From positions 62,001-126,000 of the forward strand of contig NZ_FQTQ01000108.1 in assembly GCF_900128525.1 (NCBI RefSeq): DNA of 64,000 nucleotides. The letters run 5' to 3'. Shown here in pieces: positions 16,415-26,278 of the stretch. This DNA is from a methanotrophic endosymbiont of Bathymodiolus puteoserpentis (Logatchev) (GTDB lineage Bacteria > Pseudomonadota > Gammaproteobacteria > Methylococcales > Methylomonadaceae). The translations under genes were made by a program, and so were the position numbers. Position 1 is the stretch's first letter; each line of letters opens with the position of its first letter. The notes beneath the pieces are model-generated. The model did not search any database. It was not told the DNA's origin and saw only the letters and a program-made list of their open reading frames with translations.

Positions 16415-19400
16415 CTACAAATCACCCCAAGCCTTCTCTAGCCTTTTAGCCGAAATGGGATAAGGTGTTCTTAACTGCTGAGCAAAGAGTGACACTCGAA
16501 ACTCTTCAAGCATCCAGCGAAAGGCCTCACTATCAGGGTTAACAATTTCATTTTTCTGCCGCTTTTCGGTACGCTGCCAAAACCATTGCTGAAATTTTGC
16601 TATTTCTTGCATTTTTTGCTGGTCTTTAGCTGGCTGCTGTAACATTGTTTGTAAGCGTGCTTCTAGGGCTTTTAAATAGCGCGGATAATGCCTCAAATGT
16701 TCATAAGCGCTCTTGGTTAAAAAACCCTGATAAAACAAACGGGCTAATTGTAACTGCACATCCTGTACCGACTTATCTTGCTGAGGCATGCGATCCACTT
16801 GCTGTTTAAGCTTGGCATAATGCGCTAATGCACTGACTACGCAGTCGCCAATTTTAGTCGACATAGTCATTAGTTCCGACTTGTTATCTTTTAAGCACTG
16901 CTCAAATTGTTGTTCACTACGAATGGTGCGGCCACTGACAAACACGGATTTAATAATTAAGCTGAGCATATCTTCTTTATAATTGCGGCTTAAAATATCC
17001 TTAGTTAATTCAGGATGCTGCACGAGCCGATTGTAAGCTAATTCCGCTTCTGGCGAGAATGGCAGGTTCTTTAAAATATATTTGGCCTCCTTTCTTAACT
17101 GTATCTGAAATAAACGTGCTAAGCCTGCTTCATGTTGTAAGGCCGCCTTTTCTGGTGTATCTAAAATACGCACACCAACCGTCTCACCTTCATCAATAAT
17201 TGCCGGATAACCGACAAAATCTTGCCCATCCTGTTCAAATTGATAAACTTCAGGTAAGTCATCAAACGCCCATTTAATACAACCCGTGTAGTTAAGCTCA
17301 TCTTCAGCGAGTTGATTAAAGCTATCCCCTGCTTTTTCTGTGTATTTTTGCTGTAAAGCTTTTAAATCACGGCTATTATCTAAGTGCTTACCTTGTTCAT
17401 CAACCACTCGGAAATTCATGCGTAGATGGTCGGTTAGTACCTCTTTATTCCATGCTGTTAAAGGAATCGCTTCGCCCGTCAATTTACGCAAGCGCATAGC
17501 AATCCACTCATATAAAGAGCCTGTGCCATCTGGTTCAACTTCAAGGCAGCGCTCAACCATAGCAGGTACAGGAACAAAATGTTTACGTAGTTGTTTAGGC
17601 AAACCTTTAATTAAAGCAGTCATTTTTTCACTCAGTAAACCTGGAACTAGCCATTCAAATGGCTGCTCTGTGAGTTGGTTAATCTGGTGTACTGGAATAA
17701 TGACCGTTACTCCATCTTCTTCGTGCCCTGGCTCAAACCGATATTGTAAAGGCAGTGTTAAACGCCCCACTTTTTTCTCATCAGGGTACTCCCAAGAGCT
17801 AATATGTCCTTCATCTTGACGGGTTAAATCTTCTTTGGTTAAAAACAGTAACTTTGGCTGTTTGCGCTCTGCTTTTTTACGCCACTGATCAAAAGTAATA
17901 CCATTAACCACTTCTTCAGGTAATTTTTTATCATAGAAATCATATAACCATTCTTCATCTTCGATTAAATCAACACGGCGACCTTTATGCTGAATATAGC
18001 CCACTTCTTCTAATAAAGTTTCATTCGCTTTAAAGAAGGGCGCGCGTGTATGGTAATCATGCTCAACTAGCGCATGACGAATAAAAAATTGACGTGCCGC
18101 TTTTGGATCGACATGCTCATAAGGAATCTTGCGCCGACTTTGTAAAGTTAAACCAAATAATAGCGTGCGTTCATAAATAGCACTGCGCGCAGATTTTTTC
18201 TCCCAATGCGGATCAAAATGATTTTTCTTAATCAAATGCCCTGCACAACGCTCAATCCATTCCGGTTCAATTTTAGCGACACAACGGCCATAAACCTTAC
18301 TGGTTTCCACCTGTTCCGCTGCCATAATCCATTTAGGGCGTAATTTATGCTGCCCCGCTCCTGGGAAAATATAAAATTTTAGGTTACGTGCACCTAAATA
18401 CTCATATTGCTCATGTTTAAATCCGATATTGGATAATAATCCAGGCAATAAGGCTTGATGTATCGCTTCATAAGAAGCCTCAGTGCTATTAACCTTAAGT
18501 TTTAACTCGCCTTTAATCACTTGTAAGATTTGCGTATGTACATCTTGCCATTCTTTTAGGCGAATATAAGATAAGAAGTTCTGTTTACACCATTTGCGCA
18601 GTTGGTTATTAGATAAATGTTTTTTGCGCTCGCCAAAGGTATTCCAGATTTTTAAATAACTCATAAAATCAGAATCAACACCGACAAATTCAACATGCTT
18701 AGCATCGGCTTGTTGCATTTTATCGGCTGGCTTTTCGCGCGGATCTTGAATACTTAGCCCAGAAACAATAATAGCAATTTCATTTAAACAAGACATTTCA
18801 TTGGCTGCAATTAGCATTCGCGCTAATTTTGGATCGACGGGTAGTTTGGATAATTGCTGTCCTATAGGCGTTAGTTTTCCTGACTTATCCAGCGCATTAA
18901 CTTCTTGCAACGTTGTTAAACCATCGCGAATCATTTTATCTTCAGGTGGCTCAACAAAAGGAAAATCACGTATATCACCCAATTTTAATGATGACATTTG
19001 CAAAATAACGGAGGCTAAACTAGTACGTTTAATTTCTGGCTCAGTAAATTCAGGACGACTTAGATAATCTTCTTTAGAATACAAGCGGATACAAATACCA
19101 TCGGCAACTCGACCGCAACGCCCTGCTCTTTGGTTGGCGCTCGCTTGGGAAACTTTTTCAATCGGCAAACGCTGAATTTTACTGCGATGACTATAACGAC
19201 TAATCCGTGCATGACCAACATCAATAACACTACGAATACCTGGGACAGTTAAAGAAGTTTCCGCCACATTGGTCGCTAAAACAATGCGCCGCTTGCCACC
19301 TTTAGGTTTAAACACGCGCTCTTGTTCACTGACACTAAGTTTAGAATACAGCGGTAACACGTCAAATCGACCATTATTATGCTTGCGTATAGATTCATCG

Positions 19401-20317
19401 GTTTCCCGAATATCGCGTTCACCACTAAGAAAAATTAATATATCGCCACTAATATCTCGGTATAACTCATCTACTGCATCTAAAATGGCCTGCTGTACAT
19501 CCTTAGTGGTTTCATCTTCTTCCTCCTCTTGCTCTATAGGACGATAACGCATTTCCACAGGAAAAGTACGCCCTGAAACATTAATAATCGGGGCATCAAA
19601 AAAATGCGTCGAAAACCGTTCAGGATCAATCGTCGCAGAAGTAATAATCAGTTTTAAGTCAGGGCGGCGTGGTAGCAACCAGCGCATATACCCCAAAAGA
19701 AAATCAATATTTAAACTACGCTCGTGTGCCTCATCAATAATAATCGTGTCATATTGATTTAAATAAGGGTCATTTTGTGATTCAGCGAGTAAAATTCCAT
19801 CCGTCATCAGTTTAACTAACGATGTTTCTCGCGTTTGGTCGTGAAACCGAACTTTATAACCAACCGCTTGCCCTAAAGGCTGTTTTAATTCTTCGGCAAT
19901 ACGATCGGCCACGGTTCTTGCGGCAATACGTCGCGGCTGCGTATGGCCAATCAAACCTGCCGCACCACGACCAATAGATAAACATATCTTAGGTAATTGC
20001 GTGGTCTTTCCTGAACCCGTTTCACCGCAAATAATCACTACCTGATTTTTCTGGATTAATTCTGCTATTGCTTCTTTTTTACCGGTAACGGGTAGGTCTG
20101 GGTATTCTATACTCGGAAAGCTTTGTAAACGTGCATGACGCTTTTCAATAGATTGCTTTAGCTTTAGCTCTAACGCGAGTAGCTTTTCTTTAATGTCTTT
20201 ACCTTTCCTTAATTCACTACGTAAACGATCTAATTGCCGTTTAATCGGCTGACGATCTTTATTAAGTGTTTTAGGTAAGTTTTTAGAAATTTGTTGGATT
20301 AATTCTTGAGAAGACAT
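16415..20317 (-). CDS. hrpA: ATP-dependent RNA helicase HrpA
   Basis: This 1300-residue DEAH-box helicase has the length usual for E. coli HrpA. It has Walker A GETGSGKTTQLPK, the DEAH box IIIDEAHERS, motif III TSATID and motif VI QRAGRCGR, followed by the HA2/OB domains and a long C-terminal DUF3418 region. HrpA is linked to mRNA processing and ribosome rescue. Start 20317 (MSSQELIQQ) is chosen because the upstream in-frame extension runs through the palindromic repeat at 20340-20395. It is convergent with the response regulator. Confidence 0.95.
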   Translation of the reverse strand: MSSQELIQQISKNLPKTLNKDRQPIKRQLDRLRSELRKGKDIKEKLLALELKLKQSIEKRHARLQSFPSIEYPDLPVTGKKEAIAELIQKNQVVIICGETGSGKTTQLPKICLSIGRGAAGLIGHTQPRRIAARTVADRIAEELKQPLGQAVGYKVRFHDQTRETSLVKLMTDGILLAESQNDPYLNQYDTIIIDEAHERSLNIDFLLGYMRWLLPRRPDLKLIITSATIDPERFSTHFFDAPIINVSGRTFPVEMRYRPIEQEEEEDETTKDVQQAILDAVDELYRDISGDILIFLSGERDIRETDESIRKHNNGRFDVLPLYSKLSVSEQERVFKPKGGKRRIVLATNVAETSLTVPGIRSVIDVGHARISRYSHRSKIQRLPIEKVSQASANQRAGRCGRVADGICIRLYSKEDYLSRPEFTEPEIKRTSLASVILQMSSLKLGDIRDFPFVEPPEDKMIRDGLTTLQEVNALDKSGKLTPIGQQLSKLPVDPKLARMLIAANEMSCLNEIAIIVSGLSIQDPREKPADKMQQADAKHVEFVGVDSDFMSYLKIWNTFGERKKHLSNNQLRKWCKQNFLSYIRLKEWQDVHTQILQVIKGELKLKVNSTEASYEAIHQALLPGLLSNIGFKHEQYEYLGARNLKFYIFPGAGQHKLRPKWIMAAEQVETSKVYGRCVAKIEPEWIERCAGHLIKKNHFDPHWEKKSARSAIYERTLLFGLTLQSRRKIPYEHVDPKAARQFFIRHALVEHDYHTRAPFFKANETLLEEVGYIQHKGRRVDLIEDEEWLYDFYDKKLPEEVVNGITFDQWRKKAERKQPKLLFLTKEDLTRQDEGHISSWEYPDEKKVGRLTLPLQYRFEPGHEEDGVTVIIPVHQINQLTEQPFEWLVPGLLSEKMTALIKGLPKQLRKHFVPVPAMVERCLEVEPDGTGSLYEWIAMRLRKLTGEAIPLTAWNKEVLTDHLRMNFRVVDEQGKHLDNSRDLKALQQKYTEKAGDSFNQLAEDELNYTGCIKWAFDDLPEVYQFEQDGQDFVGYPAIIDEGETVGVRILDTPEKAALQHEAGLARLFQIQLRKEAKYILKNLPFSPEAELAYNRLVQHPELTKDILSRNYKEDMLSLIIKSVFVSGRTIRSEQQFEQCLKDNKSELMTMSTKIGDCVVSALAHYAKLKQQVDRMPQQDKSVQDVQLQLARLFYQGFLTKSAYEHLRHYPRYLKALEARLQTMLQQPAKDQQKMQEIAKFQQWFWQRTEKRQKNEIVNPDSEAFRWMLEEFRVSLFAQQLRTPYPISAKRLEKAWGDL

Positions 20318-20339
20318 AGGGGATTTTGTGTAATACGTC

Positions 20340-20395
20340 GTGGGAGGGGTTTTAGATGCGACTTGTATGAAATCGCGGCTAAACCCCCCTCCCAC
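20340..20395. repeat. Dispersed palindromic repeat, family B (copy 2)
   Basis: GTGGGAGGGGTTTTAGATGC pairs imperfectly with GCGGCTAAACCCCCCTCCCAC. The core and the GTGGGAG ends match the perfect copy at 11437-11495. It lies just upstream of hrpA. Confidence 0.8.
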
Positions 20396-20535
20396 AAAAA
20401 CTCGTTTAACTTAATTGCAGTGAAGTTCCTGCTTGGGAACACATGTAGCAACAGCTCAGCTGCGACTTTAAGTAAGGGGCATGCACGAAATAACTTGAGC
20501 ACAATAGGAAGCAGTCGTTAGTCTGCCCTTTAAAA

Positions 20536-20640
20536 TGCAGGCTGAAGGCCTGCACCCCAGATGACAGTGTATAAATTATTTCATGCGCGTTCCTAAGCAG
20601 AAATTACTAGCCATGCATACCTAAACGAAGTTTAGGTATG
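20536..20640. other. Two short hairpins downstream of rluB
   Basis: TGCAGGC-TGAAG-GCCTGCA lies at 20536-20554, and a perfect 11-base stem CATACCTAAAC-GAA-GTTTAGGTATG lies at 20616-20640. Neither has a U-tract. The whole 363-bp gap between hrpA and rluB (20318-20680) holds only these and the family B repeat; no gene is seen. Confidence 0.5.
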
Positions 20641-20680
20641 AGAAGATGGATAATGAAATTTTATAATTTAGTGGTAAAAA

Positions 20681-21718
20681 CTACCGACCTCGACCTCTTG
20701 GCGGGCCAGGTTTTCTTTTAGTTCTTGCAAACGGATCTTGCTTTTCGTGATTACGCCTATCAGGTGCGCCTTTTGACTTACTTTGTGGCGCATGAGTAAC
20801 TTTTGATTTACTCGTCCTTACTTTGTTCGGTGGTATTTTAGGGCTGGTACTATTAAACCGCTCTAGTGGTAATTTAACAAAAGTTAATAAATCATCTAAT
20901 TCTTTTGCATTAAGCTCATAGCACTGCCCAGCACCTAAACCGTCTGGCAAAAAAATAGGCCCATAACGCACTCGCATTAAACGACTTACTTGAAACTCTA
21001 AAGCTTCCCATAAACGGCGTACCAAGCGATTACGCCCTTCAGTAACGGTTACGTGATACCAGCTATTTGCGCCCTCTCCACCATTAAACTGAATATCATC
21101 AAATTTAGCGATACCATCTTCCAGCTCAATGCCTTTTTTTAATTGGGCAATATTGTCTGCCGTTACTTCACCTAAAATACGCACGGCATACTCACGATCA
21201 ATCTCTGAAGAGGGATGCATTAAACGGTTAGCTAACTCACCATTATTAGTCACTAATAATAAACCTTGGGTATTAATATCTAAGCGACCTACCGCAATCC
21301 AGCGACCTTTTAGAATTTTAGGCAATTGACTAAAAACCACTTTACGCCCTTGAGGATCATTGCGCGTCACCACCTCACCCGTAGGTTTATGATAAATCAG
21401 TACACGAGTCGGCTGCACACCAAAAACTTCCCACTTTAAATGTCGGCCATTTAATTGTAATTTATCACCTGCTTTCAGATGGTCGCCTAACTGAACTTTA
21501 TTGCCATTGATAAGCAAGCGGCCTTCAGTAATCCAGCGTTCGACTTCACGACGCGAACCGACACCACCGCGCGCTAAAACTTTCTGAATTCTCTCTCCTG
21601 CGGCATCTGCCTCTTTTTTAGGCTTAGTTGGTACAACAAGGTCTTGAGTGGTATTTTTAGCATTCTCCTCATCTGTTTGATAAGGCTTTATATTAATAAC
21701 GGGGGCTTGTGTTTTCAC
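20681..21718 (-). CDS. rluB: Ribosomal large-subunit pseudouridine synthase B
   Basis: This 345-residue protein has an S4 RNA-binding domain (about 40-90: ERIQKVLARGGVGSRREVERWI) and an RsuA/RluB-type catalytic core with the Asp motif GRLDINTQGLLLVTNNGEL. Its length and basic C-terminal tail (GPPRGRGR) favour RluB, which makes pseudouridine 2605 in 23S rRNA, over RluE, RluF or RsuA. It uses a GTG start. It is separated from queE by a degenerate repeat. Confidence 0.88.
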   Translation of the reverse strand: MKTQAPVINIKPYQTDEENAKNTTQDLVVPTKPKKEADAAGERIQKVLARGGVGSRREVERWITEGRLLINGNKVQLGDHLKAGDKLQLNGRHLKWEVFGVQPTRVLIYHKPTGEVVTRNDPQGRKVVFSQLPKILKGRWIAVGRLDINTQGLLLVTNNGELANRLMHPSSEIDREYAVRILGEVTADNIAQLKKGIELEDGIAKFDDIQFNGGEGANSWYHVTVTEGRNRLVRRLWEALEFQVSRLMRVRYGPIFLPDGLGAGQCYELNAKELDDLLTFVKLPLERFNSTSPKIPPNKVRTSKSKVTHAPQSKSKGAPDRRNHEKQDPFARTKRKPGPPRGRGR

Positions 21719-21777
21719 GTATTTTATCTTTTTCTGGATTTGTGTAAATCAGCTATCTGTAGCTAATAATTTAATGT

Positions 21778-21833
21778 GTAGGATGGACTTCAGTCCGTCA
21801 TGCCACGAAAGGTGGACGAAAGTCACGCCCTGC
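21778..21833. repeat. Degenerate palindromic repeat
   Basis: GTAGGATGGACTTCAGTCCG pairs loosely with GGTGGACGAAAGTCACGCCCTGCC. Its ends recall family A (GTAGGG...CCCTAC). It lies between queE and rluB. Confidence 0.45.
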
Positions 21834-21843
21834 CTATATTTAT

Positions 21844-22491
21844 CTATTTACCTGGCGAATTACCCCAGAGTATTTTATGTAATTGTAATTGAAAGCGTAC
21901 TGGTAATTGATCACGTAAAATCCATTCAGCCAATTCTGTCGGATCTTGCTCACCCATACTCGGAGAAAATAAAACCTCGCACTGTCTATCTAACTGATAT
22001 TCATCTAACTTTTCTTTAGACCATACATAATCTTGCGCATTACAAATGACAAACTTTAACTGATCTTTAGCATCGAGATGAGGCAAGTTAGTATAGAGGT
22101 TGCGCGCCTCTTCAGCCGAAGCTGGCGTTTTCAAATCCACCACTTTAACAACTCGCGAATCAACTTGAGAGATATCAAGCGCACCACTGGTTTCTAAAGA
22201 TACAATATACTCTTTATCCGCTAATTGCTTAAGTAATTCTAAACAAGCTGGCTGCGCTAAAGGTTCACCGCCTGTTACCGTAATATATTGCGTTTTATAT
22301 TGTGCAACTTGCGCCATAATATTAGCGATACTGGTCATTTCACCGCCAGAAAAAGCATAACTGGTATCACAATATTGACACCGTAAAGGGCAACCGGTTA
22401 GGCGAATAAAAACAGTAGGTCTACCCACTGATTTAGACTCACCTTGTAGTGAATAAAAAATTTCACTAATGCGTAAATCATCATGTCTCAC
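21844..22491 (-). CDS. queE: 7-carboxy-7-deazaguanine synthase
   Basis: This 215-residue radical SAM enzyme catalyses the ring contraction in queuosine (preQ0) biosynthesis. The Fe-S motif CPLRCQYCDTSYAFSGG has the CxxxCxxC spacing, and TVTGGEPL is the SAM-binding GGE region. QGE near residue 20 is typical of QueE. It starts with GTG at 22491 and lies 5 bp after cpoB, the common tol-pal-cpoB-queE order. No queC, queD or queF is in the window. Confidence 0.94.
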   Translation of the reverse strand: MRHDDLRISEIFYSLQGESKSVGRPTVFIRLTGCPLRCQYCDTSYAFSGGEMTSIANIMAQVAQYKTQYITVTGGEPLAQPACLELLKQLADKEYIVSLETSGALDISQVDSRVVKVVDLKTPASAEEARNLYTNLPHLDAKDQLKFVICNAQDYVWSKEKLDEYQLDRQCEVLFSPSMGEQDPTELAEWILRDQLPVRFQLQLHKILWGNSPGK

Positions 22492-22496
22492 TAAAC

Positions 22497-23291
22497 TTAC
22501 TGCCTCATACTCTGTAATTTTTTCTCTGCCATATGTGCGGATGTACTGCTAGGGTAATCAGTACTAATTCGTGTATACAATTGCTTTGCTTGTGCGGTAT
22601 TATTTTCTGCTAAATAAATATCAGCCAACTTTAACATAGCGGTTGCGGCCTTTTCACTTTTTGGAAATTGAGTAAAAACAGCTGCAAAATTCTTCTTAGC
22701 CGCAGCCTTATCCTTAACAACAGAATAGACAGAAGCTAACCAAAAAGTGGCATTATCCGTATATTTTCCTGCTGGATAATCTTGTAAAAATGCCTTAAAT
22801 AATTTGATCGCTTGCTGATAGTGGCTATTTTTTACACTGGCAAACGCTTTATCAAAATCTGCTTTTTCAGTGGCTGTTGTTTTGACTTTAGGCTTAGGTT
22901 TAGCCGCCTCAATTGCCGCCTTTCTTTGCGCCGCCGGAATAGCCAAGTTTCCTTGAGTTGAGCGCTGAGAGTTAGTTGTTGTTGCACTTCGTCCCATTTC
23001 TATGCGCTGTAAGCGAGCATCTATATCAGCATAAATATTGTTCTGCCGTTGCTTTAAATGCGTAATTTCATAATTTTGTTGTTCCACCAAACCGCGTAAC
23101 TCCTGCAACTCAGTTTGCAGGCGCTCGACACAGCCTAACATTTCTAACATAGGTTGATTGGATGTTGCTCGACTAGAATAAGCAGCACCGCTGGCATAAG
23201 TTGAATTATTAATAATAGGTGGTAAAGGTCTCGTTTCGGCCTGCACGATGCCTACTGCGGATAAAACCAAGATTAAAGATAATTTTTTCAT
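22497..23291 (-). CDS. cpoB: Cell division coordinator CpoB (YbgF), Tol-Pal system
   Basis: This 264-residue periplasmic protein has a signal peptide (MKKLSLILVLSAVGIVQA), an N-terminal coiled-coil trimerisation region (about 50-95: CVERLQTELQELRGLVEQQ) and C-terminal TPR-like repeats (about 145-260). CpoB links outer-membrane constriction by Tol-Pal with peptidoglycan synthesis by PBP1B. Its ATG overlaps the pal stop by 1 bp (TAATG), so translation is coupled. Confidence 0.93.
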   Translation of the reverse strand: MKKLSLILVLSAVGIVQAETRPLPPIINNSTYASGAAYSSRATSNQPMLEMLGCVERLQTELQELRGLVEQQNYEITHLKQRQNNIYADIDARLQRIEMGRSATTTNSQRSTQGNLAIPAAQRKAAIEAAKPKPKVKTTATEKADFDKAFASVKNSHYQQAIKLFKAFLQDYPAGKYTDNATFWLASVYSVVKDKAAAKKNFAAVFTQFPKSEKAATAMLKLADIYLAENNTAQAKQLYTRISTDYPSSTSAHMAEKKLQSMRQ

Positions 23292-23881
23292 TATTTATAC
23301 ACTATTTCAACGCGGCGATTAAGCGCAAAAGACTCATCAGTATGCCCTGAGGCAGCTGGTTTTTCTTCACCATAACTCACAATATCTATCTGGCTCGTCA
23401 TAACACCAATCAGTTGCAGTATTTTAAAGACAGATTTAGCGCGTTGCTCACCTAAAGCAATATTATACTCACGCGTACCGCGTTCATCTGAATGCCCTTC
23501 TAAAGTAATACGTTGATTCGGGTTAGCCATTAAATAATTGGCGTGCGCCTCTAGTATCGGTACAAATTCATTTTTCACTTGGCTACTATCATATTCAAAA
23601 TAAATAGTACGTGTAGACAAAGGACTGTTTGGATCAGAAAACTCAGGACTTTGCATAAGCGCATCAATACCTTCACTAATCTGATTATCTACACCAAGTT
23701 CCGTTACCTGTAGACCATCAGCATTATAAGTATTGCTATCAACGCCCGAAGAATCATTAAGAGAGTTCATCACATTCTGTGCAGCATTATCTTCCTCACT
23801 TAAAGAATCTTTATTAAATAGGCTACAACCTGATAATAATGTTGTGATAAAAAAAGCGACTATAACTGTTTTAAGTTTCAT
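23291..23881 (-). CDS. pal: Peptidoglycan-associated lipoprotein Pal
   Basis: This 196-residue outer-membrane lipoprotein has the lipobox LLSGC in MKLKTVIVAFFITTLLSGC, a Ser/Asp-rich linker and a C-terminal OmpA-like domain with EGHSDERGTREYNIALGEQRA that binds diaminopimelate of peptidoglycan. Start 23881 is chosen because AGAGG lies just upstream and the signal peptide begins there; an upstream in-frame start at 23917 lacks these. It follows tolB by 42 bp. Confidence 0.95.
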   Translation of the reverse strand: MKLKTVIVAFFITTLLSGCSLFNKDSLSEEDNAAQNVMNSLNDSSGVDSNTYNADGLQVTELGVDNQISEGIDALMQSPEFSDPNSPLSTRTIYFEYDSSQVKNEFVPILEAHANYLMANPNQRITLEGHSDERGTREYNIALGEQRAKSVFKILQLIGVMTSQIDIVSYGEEKPAASGHTDESFALNRRVEIVYK

Positions 23882-23923
23882 ATTTCTAACCTCTGCTTGA
23901 TAAATATTTATGGACAACTACCC

Positions 23924-25231
23924 TTATTTACGTGGAGCCCACGCTGGCTCCCGCACCATACCACCTCTATGCCGTATATCTTGCTTGCTTGCCCCATCAA
24001 GCGTAACGGTTGCTAAAATATCATTATTCCCTTTACGCCGCGCATAAATAATCACTTGGCCATTAGGCGCAAAACTGGGTGACTCGTCATTTGGACCATT
24101 GCTTAGCACTGTTGTTGTTCGGCTTGCTAAGTTTTGTACTGCAATCCGGTAATTACCTTGCACACCTTGCACCATAACTATTGACTTACCATCAGCAGAA
24201 AAACTGCCACGCGCATTGTAATCCCCATCAAAAGTAATTCTCTCTGCAACACCCTGGCCATTGCTTGCCATAATATATAATTGTGGGCGGCGGCCACGAT
24301 CAGAAGTAAACAGTATTTTTTTACCATCCGGTGACCAAGCCGCTTCGGTATCAATCGCTAACGATTTGGTTAATTGACGTAAAGACTTATTCGCCAAGGT
24401 CAAAATATAAATATCTGAGTTCCCCCCTTTAGATAAAGTCAAAGCTAATTGTTTACCATCAGGCGACCAAGCAGGTGCGCCATTAATGCCTTTGTACTTA
24501 GCAATACTTTTACGCTCACCCGTTGCTAATGTTTGCACAAAAATCTCAGAAACTTTATTTTCAAAAGAAACATAAGCAATTTTATCTGCATGAGGAGACC
24601 ATGCCGGCGACATAATTGGCTCTTTAGATTGTGCAATAGAGATTGCATTAGCCCCATCATAATCAGCCACATACAAATTATATTTAGTTTTATGCTGACC
24701 ATTTAACTCACTAGTTACATAAGCAATTCGTGAAGTAAATATGCCTGGAATTCCGGTTAACTTTGCATAAATCGCATCACTTAAATAATGTGCCGCCATA
24801 CGCAATGCTGAAGCTTCAACCGTTACCCGTAAACCTTTTAATTGTTCTTTTTTATAAACATCGAACAAACTCATTTGTACATGGTAAAGGTTATTATCTT
24901 TGCTTACTCTACCGATGACTAAATAATCTTGACCTAATGCTTCCCAATTACGAAATTTAACCTGCGCTGGCTGACTAGGGCGTGTTAACATTTGCGCCTT
25001 ATCCAATACTTTAAAATAGCCACTTCTGGCTAAATCATTACCAATAACCTGTGCAACATCTTCTTTTAATTGCTCACCCATAGGGCTTGCAAAAGGAACA
25101 ACCGCTATCGTATGCGCACTTTGCACACCTTCAGTAATTTCTATAGTCAGTTCAGCACGTAATAAATGGCTATATACCATTAAATGGCAGCCAAATAATA
25201 TAAACACTATTTTTTTCGCTATTTTAATCAC
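23924..25231 (-). CDS. tolB: Tol-Pal system beta-propeller protein TolB
   Basis: This 435-residue periplasmic protein has a signal peptide, an N-terminal alpha/beta domain (about 30-160) and six propeller repeats with the recurrent WSPDGK and FSADGK motifs. TolB binds Pal and is displaced by TolA when the system is energised. An upstream family A repeat separates it from tolA, so it may have its own promoter or depend on readthrough. Confidence 0.95.
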   Translation of the reverse strand: MIKIAKKIVFILFGCHLMVYSHLLRAELTIEITEGVQSAHTIAVVPFASPMGEQLKEDVAQVIGNDLARSGYFKVLDKAQMLTRPSQPAQVKFRNWEALGQDYLVIGRVSKDNNLYHVQMSLFDVYKKEQLKGLRVTVEASALRMAAHYLSDAIYAKLTGIPGIFTSRIAYVTSELNGQHKTKYNLYVADYDGANAISIAQSKEPIMSPAWSPHADKIAYVSFENKVSEIFVQTLATGERKSIAKYKGINGAPAWSPDGKQLALTLSKGGNSDIYILTLANKSLRQLTKSLAIDTEAAWSPDGKKILFTSDRGRRPQLYIMASNGQGVAERITFDGDYNARGSFSADGKSIVMVQGVQGNYRIAVQNLASRTTTVLSNGPNDESPSFAPNGQVIIYARRKGNNDILATVTLDGASKQDIRHRGGMVREPAWAPRK

Positions 25232-25268
25232 TTTTCACTCTTTAAAATTAATTATTTAGATACAAACA

Positions 25269-25337
25269 GTAGGGCGAGGCTTTGGCTCGGCCTTTAAAGC
25301 TTCTGTTTCAAATTAGCGGGCTAAAGCCGCACCCTAC
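25269..25337. repeat. Dispersed palindromic repeat, family A (copy 2)
   Basis: GTAGGGCGAGGCTTTGGCTCGG and GCGGGCTAAAGCCGCACCCTAC form imperfect arms of ~22 bases. It lies between tolA and tolB inside the tol cluster, so it may tune readthrough or RNA stability there. Confidence 0.8.
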
Positions 25338-25360
25338 AAAAACCATATTTAAACTCAGCG

Positions 25361-26278
25361 CTATTTTTTAGGGTCAAATAGTAAAGTAAAGCTTCTAAAC
25401 TGCTCAGCAATCTTTGGGTCTTTAGGTACCGGTAAAGTGGCTGCTTTTAAAACAGCTCGCTCAGCCGACTCATCAAACAAACGATTACCACTACTTTTTT
25501 CTACGTTAACGGCCATAACATCGCCAGAGGAAGGAATCAGATTAACTCGAATTCTACAGGAAAGTCCATCAGGAACAGTATTGGGCTGATTCCAGTTCTG
25601 CATGATTTTCTGCTTAATTAAAACCTTGGCATCTGCCACTGCTTTTTTTGCAATTCTAGCATTTTCTGCACGTATTCTGTTTTCTTTTGCCCGTTTGGCA
25701 GCTATCATTTTTTTCTGCTTCTCAGCTGCTTTACGTGCAGCTTCTTTTTTCTTTGCTGCTGCTTTACGCTGTTGCTCTGCAATTCGTTCAGCCTCTTGTT
25801 TGCGTTTTTTCTCTACTGCCAGAGCTTTCTCTTGTGCTATTCTTTGTTGCTTAATCGCTGCTTGTTTTTGCTTTTCTAATACAAGCGCCTGCTTAATAGC
25901 GGCTAATTTTTTTGCTTCATTCTTGGCTACTTCTTGCAAGCGCTGCGCCTCTATTTTAGCTGTTTTTTCAGCCTTTAAACGTTTAGCTTTTGCCTGCTTA
26001 ATACGTAATTTTTCTTGCTTTAGTTGTCTAGCAAGTAGCTCTTTTTGCTGTTGCTGCTGGTTGCGTTTTTTTTCTTCGACTTGTTGCAGTTCTTTGGCTT
26101 TTTCTGCAACGACATTTTCATCTAGAATTGAAGCCTCAATAATTTCAGGTACCTTGTCTTGCGCTTTAGGCATAGGCACTGGCTCACTGATAAAATTAAA
26201 TGCAAACAAGCCGATAATTAAAAAATGCAAACTTAGCGCTAAAATAAAAGCCAGTGCATATTTTTGTAATAGGCTCAT
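25361..26278 (-). CDS. tolA: Tol-Pal system protein TolA
   Basis: This 305-residue protein has one N-terminal transmembrane helix (about 8-30), a long Lys/Ala/Glu-rich helical domain II (about 55-205) and a C-terminal domain resembling TonB/TolA domain III with CRIRVNLIPSSGDV and ASGNR-like motifs. It spans the periplasm to reach TolB and Pal. The ATG overlaps the tolR stop by 4 bp (ATGA). Confidence 0.93.
   Translation of the reverse strand: MSLLQKYALAFILALSLHFLIIGLFAFNFISEPVPMPKAQDKVPEIIEASILDENVVAEKAKELQQVEEKKRNQQQQQKELLARQLKQEKLRIKQAKAKRLKAEKTAKIEAQRLQEVAKNEAKKLAAIKQALVLEKQKQAAIKQQRIAQEKALAVEKKRKQEAERIAEQQRKAAAKKKEAARKAAEKQKKMIAAKRAKENRIRAENARIAKKAVADAKVLIKQKIMQNWNQPNTVPDGLSCRIRVNLIPSSGDVMAVNVEKSSGNRLFDESAERAVLKAATLPVPKDPKIAEQFRSFTLLFDPKK

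Noticed and set aside
17340-17819. 159-codon frame opposite hrpA
   Set aside because: It lies wholly inside the well-supported hrpA frame and has no family resemblance.
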